Notes under the pieces: model-generated
What the model was told of the DNA's origin: nothing
The model's database searches: none
Seen by the model: the letters and a program-made list of their open reading frames with translations, nothing else
Shown: piece after piece, positions 6,826-12,405 of the stretch
Position numbering within the stretch: the stretch's first letter is position 1
Layout of the letters: the number at the start of each line of letters is the position of its first letter
Translations under genes and position numbers: made by a program
From: Bacillota bacterium
GTDB taxonomy: Bacteria; Bacillota; Clostridia; Christensenellales; UMGS416
DNA length: 12,405 nt
Direction of reading: 5' to 3'
Assembly (NCBI GenBank): GCA_023428265.1
Contig: JAEYYW010000123.1
Coordinates: 1 to 12,405, forward strand

Positions 6826-8178
6826 GTTCTGAAACCACTCATCCCGCACCCCGACGCCGTTGTTCCTCAGCTTTTCAAGAAACTGGGGGCGGATGCCGGT
6901 GGCGCGGAAGCTGCCTTTGGAGTTGCCGTTGCTGTCCATGCCCTGCTGGTCATAGACAAACAGATCCTGCAATGTGATCACGTCGCCCTCCATGCCCACG
7001 ATCTCGGTGATCGCGGTGATCTTGCGGGAGCCGTCTCGCATGCGGGTTTGCTGCACGATCAAGTCTATGGCCGAGGCAATCTGCTCGCGGATGGCCCGGA
7101 GGGGCAGATCCATACCGGCCATCAGCACCATCGTCTCCAAGCGTGAGATGAGGTCGCGGGCGGTGTTGGCATGGGCCGTGGTGATGGATCCGTCATGGCC
7201 GGTGTTCATGGCCTGGAGCATGTCCAGCGTTTCACCGCTGCGCACCTCGCCCACCACAATGCGGTCCGGGCGCATGCGCAGCGCGTTGCGCACCAAATCG
7301 CGGATCGTGATCTGGCCATTGCCCTCGATGTTGGGCGGGCGGCTCTCCAGCGTGACCACATGCATCTGCCTCAGCTGCAATTCTGCGGCGTCTTCAATGG
7401 TCACGATGCGCTCGTCTTCCGGGATAAACCCAGAAAGGACGTTCAACAGCGTCGTCTTGCCGCTGCCGGTGCCGCCGCTCACGATGATGTTCAGACGGCC
7501 CTTCACGCCGGCCTCCAGAAAGGCCATCATTTTCTGTGACAAGGACCCGAACCGGATCAAATCCTGCGGGGTGAATGGTTTTCTGGAAAACTTGCGGATC
7601 GTGATGACCGGACCCACCAGCGAAAGCGGCGGGATCACGGCGTTCACGCGGGAGCCGTCGGGCAGGCGGGCATCCACCATGGGGCTGGATTCATCGATGC
7701 GCCGGCCCACCGTGGACACAATGCGGTCAATGATGTTCATCACATGGGTGGCGTCGCGGAACCGGGCCTCGGAAAGCTCCAGCCGCCCGGATTTTTCCAC
7801 ATAAACGCGCTCCGGGCCATTGACCATGATTTCCGACACCTCGGGGTTGTTCAGCAATGGCTCCAGCGGGCCCAACCCCGCCACCTCATCGCAAACCTCG
7901 CGGCTGACGCGCAGCTTGTCCGCCCTGGGGATGTTGCTGGCCTCGCGCTCCACAATCGTCTCAATGATGTGCAGCAGCTCGTCCTTGAACTCCTGGCTCT
8001 GGTTTCGGTTCAGCGACGACTGGCGCTTGTTCATCATGTCGATGACTTCGGTGTGCACCTTGGCCCTGAGGTCCTGATAATCCTCCACCGGCTGGTTGAC
8101 GCGCTTTGCCGCCGCGGCGGTTGCCTCGGCGCGCTGCACAATGATTTTTTGCCTTTCCAGCCGTTCCAGAAGACCCAT
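6823..8178 (-). CDS. cpaF: CpaF/TadA, type IV/II secretion-family pilus ATPase
   Basis: This cytoplasmic hexameric ATPase powers Flp pilin polymerisation through TadB and TadC. The protein has 451 aa from ATG 8178, typical for CpaF. The N-terminal domain (about 30-220) includes LGPLEPLLNNPEVSEIMVNG (102-121) and the DARLPDGSRVN block (169-179). The ATPase core has Walker A GGTGSGKTT at 235-243, the Asp box TIEDAAEL at 260-267, Walker B RIVVGEVR at 306-313 and the His box GHDGSITTAHAN at 327-338. The arginine-rich LESRPPN block (277-283) is also typical. All catalytic residues are present, so it should be active. The start has GGAGG 5 nt upstream and lies 12 bp after the cpaE stop; an in-frame TTG at 8190 is less likely. 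In Tad systems a single such ATPase may serve both extension and retraction; no second ATPase is seen here. Confidence 0.96.
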   Translation of the reverse strand: MGLLERLERQKIIVQRAEATAAAAKRVNQPVEDYQDLRAKVHTEVIDMMNKRQSSLNRNQSQEFKDELLHIIETIVEREASNIPRADKLRVSREVCDEVAGLGPLEPLLNNPEVSEIMVNGPERVYVEKSGRLELSEARFRDATHVMNIIDRIVSTVGRRIDESSPMVDARLPDGSRVNAVIPPLSLVGPVITIRKFSRKPFTPQDLIRFGSLSQKMMAFLEAGVKGRLNIIVSGGTGSGKTTLLNVLSGFIPEDERIVTIEDAAELQLRQMHVVTLESRPPNIEGNGQITIRDLVRNALRMRPDRIVVGEVRSGETLDMLQAMNTGHDGSITTAHANTARDLISRLETMVLMAGMDLPLRAIREQIASAIDLIVQQTRMRDGSRKITAITEIVGMEGDVITLQDLFVYDQQGMDSNGNSKGSFRATGIRPQFLEKLRNNGVGVRDEWFQN

Positions 8179-8190
8179 GGAAACCTCCAA

Positions 8191-9357
8191 CTACTTCTTT
8201 CTCTCCGGCACCTTTGGCTCGACCTTCGGCGCGGCGGCCAACCCCTTCGCAAACTGCGTGAGTGACCGGGCCAGGCCTGAGTTGGGGGCGCTCACCACGA
8301 AGGGCACGCCTTTGTTGAGCGCGGCCACCGCAAGCTTCCAGTCGCTGGGGAACCGGGCCACAATGGGCTGGTTCACAATGCGCTGCACATCCTTCAATGT
8401 CACAGATCCATCCACCTCGCGGTTGATGACCATCGTGATCTTGTCGGTCTGCTGCAAAGAGTCCAGCAGGTTCAGGCAGATCTTGGCATTGCGGAGGATC
8501 GAGATATCAAGGCCCAGAATGAACAGCACCTGGGCGGAGCTTTCAATGGCGGTGAGCACGCACTCATTGAGCATGGGCGGCGTGTCAATGATCACATAGT
8601 CGTAATAGCCCTTCACGGCGTTGATGATGCGCTCCACATGGCCGCCGGTGACCACATCGGCATACTCGGGGCTGTTGGGGGCGCAGAGCACATGCACGCC
8701 GGAGGAGTGAAGCACCATGTAGTTGCGGATTGTGTCAATGTCCAGGTTGATATTGTCGCGCACAAGCTCGGCGATGGTGTCTTTTGCCTCAATGTCCAGA
8801 AAAACGCTCACGTCGCCGAACTGCAAATCCAGGTCAATCAACGCAACCTTCCGGTTCATCTGGGCCAGCTTCACAGCCAGGTTTACGGCGATCGTGGATT
8901 TGCCGATGCCGCCTTTTGTGCCAAACACGGTGATCACCCGGTTGATCGGGCCGCCCTTGCGCTTTTCATTCAAAGCGCCCAGGTGCATGTTGCGGCGGGT
9001 GTGGGCGGCAAACACGGCATCCTGCAGCACGGCGCCATTGTCCGGCCAGCCCACCAGGTTGGTGGCTCCGGCGGCCAGCGCCTTCTGCAGGCTGTCCACA
9101 TCCAGCGACTCGGCGACCATCAGCACGGCGCAGCGGGGTTTGCTCAGATAGATGCGCTCGCACAGGGCAAAGGCGTCGCTTTCCCCCTCGCCCATCAGGA
9201 TCACGGCCACATCCGGATCCATGCTCTCCACACGGTCCAGCGCCGTGGGGCCGCTTTTGACCTGCTGGGCGCTGCCGATGTCCGGCGCCGCCAGCATGGC
9301 CAGCAGCGCCGCGCGCCTTTCGTCCGATCTTCCAATCACCAAAACCTTGATCTTCAA
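8191..9357 (-). CDS. cpaE: CpaE/TadZ, ParA/MinD-like pilus localisation ATPase
   Basis: CpaE/TadZ places the pilus machine in the cell, usually at a pole, in studied Tad systems. From TTG 9357 it has 388 aa. Residues 1-120 form a receiver-like domain without the phospho-acceptor: the position expected to hold Asp is Leu54 in PDVAVILMG, and the conserved Lys near residue 104 is replaced by Gly-Trp. The ATPase domain starts at about 139 with the deviant Walker A KGGIGKST (148-155), the Walker A' segment LIDLDLQFGD (173-182) and Walker B YVIIDTPP (254-261). A short Lys/Pro/Glu-rich tail ends the protein. The TTG start is preceded by AGAGG 7 nt upstream; the frame is open 70 codons further into the end of cpaB, but that extension is Arg/Pro-rich and has no family character. 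It follows cpaB by 79 bp and precedes cpaF by 12 bp. Confidence 0.92.
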   Translation of the reverse strand: MKIKVLVIGRSDERRAALLAMLAAPDIGSAQQVKSGPTALDRVESMDPDVAVILMGEGESDAFALCERIYLSKPRCAVLMVAESLDVDSLQKALAAGATNLVGWPDNGAVLQDAVFAAHTRRNMHLGALNEKRKGGPINRVITVFGTKGGIGKSTIAVNLAVKLAQMNRKVALIDLDLQFGDVSVFLDIEAKDTIAELVRDNINLDIDTIRNYMVLHSSGVHVLCAPNSPEYADVVTGGHVERIINAVKGYYDYVIIDTPPMLNECVLTAIESSAQVLFILGLDISILRNAKICLNLLDSLQQTDKITMVINREVDGSVTLKDVQRIVNQPIVARFPSDWKLAVAALNKGVPFVVSAPNSGLARSLTQFAKGLAAAPKVEPKVPERKK

Positions 9358-9436
9358 GACAATACCTCTTGTCTGCCGGTTATCTTGTATATACCCGTTT
9401 TTCAGCGTGTTTCTCTGCTGATTTTGCGGTAACCCG

Positions 9437-10396
9437 TCACTTTTTAGGGCTTGCCGCAGGCGTGGGGGTTTGTGCGGGTGCGGGGCTGGCTGATGGCTGC
9501 GCCGTGCCGCCCGCCTCCTGGCTCGCCTTGGGGCTGGCCGTGGGGCCCGGCGTGGGGGCCAGCTCACCCAGCAGCGTGAGGATCCGGATGTCGTCGCTGT
9601 CTACCAGATTGGCCACGGAGACGCCTTCCAGATCGGGCATGTCCGTGTCACCGGGTGTGCGCAGCATCAGGCGCACAATCCCCTTGGCCAAGATCAGGTT
9701 GAGCCGCAGCGCCTGCTCCGGCGTGACCGATAATGTGACGGTTTCCACTACAGTGGGCGCGATGTCAATCAGCTCGTCACGCTTCATGTTCTGGCCGGTC
9801 GCGAGCACCTCGACATCCTGCAGCAGGATCATCGAAAACGAAAGCTTCATCTCCTGGCTCTGGCCGGATGAGGGTGCGGAGGAAGCAGTCTGCTGCGGCT
9901 CCTCGGTGCTGTTTTTGCGGTCCAGCTGCCTGCTGAACTCCTCCGGTGACAGCACGGAGTCAATGTCCACGATCGCCATCACATCCACACGGTCCTTGGG
10001 CTTGATGAAGCCCGCCACGCCGGTCACCTGATCCACCGGCACAGTGATGGCGCGCATGCCCTTTTCCACCGTATAGGCCAGGCTGCTTTTGGAAAGCTCG
10101 GCTTTAAACACCGTGGCCGTGAGCACCTGCTGGCCGGCGGAAACGTCGGTGCTGCTGATCAAGCCCACCACGTCCTCCTTGGCGGTTGCAGCACCGGGCA
10201 AGACCGCCTCCTCCGGCAGCTGCTTGATCGCCAGCATGCCGTCGGTGATCGCCTGGCCGGCCTTGATCTCCGAAGCCGCCACAACAACAGGCTTGCGCTG
10301 TACTGTCTCCGGCTTTTTCAGATCCACCAGATACAGATAGAGCGCCAGGGTGGTGAACAATGCGGCGATGACCGCGATGATGCGAATGCGTTTCAC
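9437..10396 (-). CDS. cpaB: CpaB/RcpC, Flp pilus assembly protein with SAF domain
   Basis: The protein has 319 aa from GTG 10396. An N-terminal membrane helix (about 4-23) anchors it outside the membrane. A SAF domain lies at about 35-98 (VVVAASEIKAGQAIT, then the SAGQQVL block), followed by the RcpC/CpaB domain (about 108-247), which includes MRAITVPVDQVTGVAGFIKPKDRVDV (key block 114-139) and the VTLSVTPEQALRLNLILAKG region (220-239). A low-complexity insert (about 154-182, rich in Gln, Ser and Glu) interrupts this domain, and residues 280-319 are a Pro/Ala/Ser/Thr tail likely to span the cell wall. In diderms CpaB helps the secretin; here there is no secretin, so a periplasm-like or wall-associated role is inferred. 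The GTG has AAGGAG 7 nt upstream; the in-frame TTG at 10447 overlaps nothing useful. It begins 51 bp after the tadG-like stop. Confidence 0.9.
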   Translation of the reverse strand: MKRIRIIAVIAALFTTLALYLYLVDLKKPETVQRKPVVVAASEIKAGQAITDGMLAIKQLPEEAVLPGAATAKEDVVGLISSTDVSAGQQVLTATVFKAELSKSSLAYTVEKGMRAITVPVDQVTGVAGFIKPKDRVDVMAIVDIDSVLSPEEFSRQLDRKNSTEEPQQTASSAPSSGQSQEMKLSFSMILLQDVEVLATGQNMKRDELIDIAPTVVETVTLSVTPEQALRLNLILAKGIVRLMLRTPGDTDMPDLEGVSVANLVDSDDIRILTLLGELAPTPGPTASPKASQEAGGTAQPSASPAPAQTPTPAASPKK

Positions 10397-10447
10397 GGGT
10401 TTTCTCCTTGTTGCGGCGCCGGAGATGGATCTCCCCGGCTCGCCCAA

Positions 10448-11524
10448 TCATCTGGTGAGTTTCACATACTTGGGGGGCAGGCACTTCAAATCATCAATGC
10501 TTCCTTTCACAGTGATGGTGAAGTCGCTGCCGTTCATGTTCACCCGGTCGGCGATGACCCGGCCATTCACCGTCTGGTGGGAGCCGTTCATCACGATGGA
10601 GCCGTTCGGCGCGTAAAGGATGCCCTCCACCGTGGAGCTGGATCCGTTGATGTAGATGCTTCCGGTTTTGGAATAAATGCAAACCGCGTCACTGGTGGAG
10701 ATGTTCTGGCTGCTTCCGTTGAATGTGATTGTGCCTGTGGCAAGCAGGCACCCGACACCTTTGAACCCGCTGCCGTTGATTGTGATATTGCCCTCCACAT
10801 AAATGGGCTCGTTGACATCTATCGAACTGCCGTTGAAGGTCTTGTTTCCAACGTAATAATTGCCGGCCGCTTGCGCCTGCATCTTGATCGTTTCGGAAAA
10901 ATCGGGCATGGAGATATAGCTGGAGTTTGGATAGCGGTGGGGTATGTCGATATGACTGCCGTTCACCGAGATCGTGCCCATCGCCTCGCATGCCCCGGTG
11001 ATTATGAGCCTGGAGCCGTTGGCGTAAAAATCGTTGTTGGTGTGCACGCTTCCCGTAATGTCATACTGACTGCCGCTCAGCGTGAAGCTGGTCGTTTTGC
11101 TGCCGGAGAAAATGACATAGTTGAACGCGTCGCCCAGACTGGAGATATACGCCTTGGCCGATGTGGTCACAACCTTTGAATCCAGGCCAAGGATGCGGGC
11201 AAACGTGTAGTCCACTTTCTTGTTGGACTTCACAACCACCGATTTGTTGCTGTCTTCAAAGGTCACGGTGACGCTGGAAGGGGAAAAGCCATTGAGCTCC
11301 ACATAGTGCTCGGCGGTTGAACGGGCCTGGCTGGTGTTGGGGAGCTTCTGGGCGGCGGCCAGCGCCGCGGCGTCCACGGCGTTTTGCAGCTTCTGCCGCT
11401 GGACCATCACATTGCCGGTATCCAGCGCCACGGCGGCAAAGCCAAGCAGCACCGTGGCCATCACCGCGTAAATGACCATCGTGGAGCCCCTGTTGTTGCG
11501 AAGCGCTGCAAACAATTGGTCCAC
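10448..11524 (-). CDS. TadG-like pilus-assembly protein with NGS-repeat C-terminal domain
   Basis: The protein has 358 aa. The N-terminus matches the TadE/G-like (Tad) domain: NRGSTMVIYAVMATVLLGFAAVALDTG (10-37) with a type IV pilin-like hydrophobic helix, then QRQKLQNAVDAAALAAAQ (42-59), the usual helix of this domain. From about 145 the sequence becomes a beta-rich repeat with a turn motif Asn-Gly-Ser at 169, 188, 231, 250, 269, 293, 307, 313 and 331, preceded by Ser-Gly-Ser at 150; the common step is 19 residues. This suggests a beta-solenoid exposed outside the cell. The von Willebrand A domain of proteobacterial TadG is absent. Four cysteines (179, 259, 282, 348) could pair. The start taken is GTG 11524, with AGGG 5 nt upstream; TTG 11515 has a better-spaced AAGGA. 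It follows tadE by 10 bp. Its role as minor pilin or tip/anchor protein is inference. Confidence 0.85.
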   Translation of the reverse strand: MDQLFAALRNNRGSTMVIYAVMATVLLGFAAVALDTGNVMVQRQKLQNAVDAAALAAAQKLPNTSQARSTAEHYVELNGFSPSSVTVTFEDSNKSVVVKSNKKVDYTFARILGLDSKVVTTSAKAYISSLGDAFNYVIFSGSKTTSFTLSGSQYDITGSVHTNNDFYANGSRLIITGACEAMGTISVNGSHIDIPHRYPNSSYISMPDFSETIKMQAQAAGNYYVGNKTFNGSSIDVNEPIYVEGNITINGSGFKGVGCLLATGTITFNGSSQNISTSDAVCIYSKTGSIYINGSSSTVEGILYAPNGSIVMNGSHQTVNGRVIADRVNMNGSDFTITVKGSIDDLKCLPPKYVKLTR

Positions 11525-11534
11525 TCCTTCCCTG

Positions 11535-11963
11535 TCACTCCACCTTCATGATGCAGGTGGAGGTGGTCGTGTAATCCTGGTTACCCAGGATGATCTGCGC
11601 CATCGGCGTCAGCAATGTGAACGTGTAGCGCACGGTCACTTTCACATCCCCGGCGGAGGGGTTGGTAGGGCTTGTCAGCGTGGTGGAAACGCTGATGCCG
11701 GGGCGGGAGTAGTCCGGCGAAACGGACAGCACGCGGCTGCGCACCTGGGCGGAATAGTTGGAGTCGTCGGCCACCACCGTGCCCAGCCGGGCCCCCTCGC
11801 GGGAGGCGTTTTCCACCACCAGCTTGTTGGCGATGATCCAGCCAAAGTCGGCAATGCCGCAAAACAGCAGGATGAGCACCGGCAGCGCCAGCGCCATTTC
11901 CACCAGCGACTGGCCTTTGCGGCATTTCAGACGGGAAACCAACCAGTTTGCCACGGGGCTCAT
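11535..11963 (-). CDS. tadE: TadE-like pseudopilin
   Basis: This is a minor pilin of the Tad system, 142 aa from ATG 11963. After a short basic leader (SRLKCRKG) comes the class IV prepilin cleavage and helix region: Gly17, then QSLVEMALALPVLILLFCGIADFG, with Glu22 at position +5 of the predicted mature protein. The helix continues into NKLVVENASREGARLGTVVA, the conserved TadE segment in which newly exposed residues N-A-S-R-E-G-A-R stand out. The C-terminal half (about 70-142) is beta-rich with Thr and Ser, ending TSTCIMKVE. The AGGAGG site directly abuts this ATG, so GTG 11954 (9 nt from it) is a real alternative; both give the same processed protein. Processing would need a CpaA/TadV peptidase not present in the window. 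Confidence 0.9.
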   Translation of the reverse strand: MSPVANWLVSRLKCRKGQSLVEMALALPVLILLFCGIADFGWIIANKLVVENASREGARLGTVVADDSNYSAQVRSRVLSVSPDYSRPGISVSTTLTSPTNPSAGDVKVTVRYTFTLLTPMAQIILGNQDYTTTSTCIMKVE

Positions 11964-11981
11964 CCTCCTCTCTCTGCAATT

Positions 11982-12019
11982 CCGCGGAGCCTGCTGCCCA
12001 TCGGCCTCAGGCCCCGCGG
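11982..12019 (-). promoter_or_regulatory. Strong hairpin between flp and tadE
   Basis: The minus-strand RNA can form a 12-bp stem (CCGCGGGGCCTG with CAGGCTCCGCGG, all paired including one G-U) around a 14-nt loop. It lies about 30 bp after the second pilin's stop and 18 bp before the tadE start. No U tract follows, so it is not a typical terminator. By analogy with other operons, such a stem can protect the 3' end of an abundant upstream message or partly stop transcription, giving far more pilin than downstream products; this is inference. Confidence 0.7.
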
Positions 12020-12051
12020 TTCCAGACACAAGCCATGTTCCGGTTGTTTGA

Positions 12052-12234
12052 CTAGCTGGCGGCGGGGGCGTTCAGGTTACCGGCGATGCCAATAAACAGC
12101 TCCCTGATCTTGGGTCCCAGCAGGAACAGGCCCGCAATGGCCACCACGGCCACCAACGCAATGATCAGGCCGTATTCCACCATGCCCTGGCCTTCCTCGT
12201 CCTTCATCGTGCAAGCAAGCAGGTTCTTCTTCAT
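12052..12234 (-). CDS. flp: Flp/Fap-type major pilin (copy 2)
   Basis: This is a precursor of the pilus subunit, 60 aa. The leader MKKNLLACTMKDEEG is followed by QGMVEYGLIIALVAVVAIAGL. The class IVb Flp signature is clear: cleavage is predicted after Gly15, with Glu20 and Tyr21 at positions +5 and +6 of the mature 45-residue pilin. The hydrophobic helix runs to about residue 39 (LFLLGPKI) and a short tail (RELFIGIAGNLNAPAAS) follows. The ATG at 12234 has GAGGAA about 6 nt upstream. A second, nearly identical pilin gene lies just upstream, so the pilin is duplicated. It is the likely major fibre component; a strong stem-loop follows it. Confidence 0.96.
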   Translation of the reverse strand: MKKNLLACTMKDEEGQGMVEYGLIIALVAVVAIAGLFLLGPKIRELFIGIAGNLNAPAAS

Positions 12235-12284
12235 CGGTGTTTCCTCACTTTCTGTTTTCAGGTCGGTTCCCGTGTTTCAGCAGG

Positions 12285-12405
12285 TCAGCTGGCAGCGGGG
12301 GCGTTCAGGTTGCCGGCGATGCTCACAAACAGCTCCTTGATCTTGGGCCCCAGCAAGAACAGGCCCGCAATGGCCACCACGGCCACCAACGCAATGATCA
12401 GGCCG
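12285..12405 (-). CDS. flp: Flp/Fap-type pilin (copy 1), C-terminal part
   Basis: The 5' end is cut by the window edge, leaving the last 39 codons and one extra base. They read GLIIALVAVVAIAGLFLLGP, then KIKELFVSIAGNLNAPAAS and a TGA stop. Against the downstream pilin only three residues differ (K for R, V for I, S for G), all after the membrane helix. At the nucleotide level I count about 10 differences in 121 aligned bases, with the 48 bases nearest the edge identical. It ends 50 bp before the second pilin starts. The missing part should carry the leader and the VEY cleavage site. Confidence 0.93.
   Translation of the reverse strand, partial: GLIIALVAVVAIAGLFLLGPKIKELFVSIAGNLNAPAAS

Noticed and set aside
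6974..7804. Plus-strand open frame of 276 codons
   Set aside because: It is antisense to cpaF in the region coding for the Walker and His boxes; there is no plausible start site or domain.
9358..9436. Possible internal promoter before cpaE
   Set aside because: A TATATA is present on the minus strand, but the hexamer 17 bp upstream is AGAGAA, with no likeness to a -35, and there is no extended -10.
10448..11090. N-X-S sequons in the TadG-like protein as N-glycosylation sites
   Set aside because: Bacterial N-glycosylation usually needs an acidic residue at -2, and no oligosaccharyltransferase is seen. The even spacing fits structural turns better.

Overview
The window carries a nearly complete tad/cpa (Flp-type IVc pilus) gene cluster and, behind it, the start of a separate ABC-transporter operon. 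Every gene I can support lies on the minus strand, so transcription runs from the right end to the left end. The organism is most likely a G+C-rich monoderm Firmicute (Clostridia-like). The pilus locus includes no secretin or pilotin between its core genes, it contains a DivIVA-like coiled-coil gene, and the ABC genes resemble Firmicute BcrA-type exporters. This placement is inferred from gene content, not from a marker gene.

In order of transcription, the right part (about 12405 to 9437) holds two tandem Flp pilin genes (the first cut by the window edge), a strong hairpin, a TadE-like minor pilin, a TadG-like protein whose C-terminal part is a regular NGS-repeat (probable beta-solenoid), and CpaB. 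The middle (9357 to 4813) holds the motor: CpaE/TadZ ATPase with a degenerate receiver domain, the CpaF/TadA secretion ATPase, and the TadB and TadC membrane platform proteins. A 144-bp gap between cpaF and tadB carries a heptamer tandem repeat and a small palindrome. The cluster ends with two accessory genes tightly coupled to tadC: a DUF192 protein and a long DivIVA-like coiled-coil protein (4813 to 3112). A hairpin with a short U tract follows (3014-3070).

The left part (2914 to 1) has an AT-rich promoter region, then a BcrA-type ABC ATPase, an ABC-2 permease with an unusually large extracytoplasmic domain, and the first 22 codons of an unrecognised third gene.

Together the tad genes would make a pilin, insert and polymerise it (CpaF with TadB and TadC), place the machine (CpaE and perhaps the DivIVA-like protein) and decorate or anchor the fibre (TadE-like and TadG-like proteins). 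No prepilin peptidase (CpaA/TadV) is present; it may lie upstream of the window or elsewhere. Many starts were moved inward from the longest reading frame because of Shine-Dalgarno sites; several genes start with GTG or TTG.
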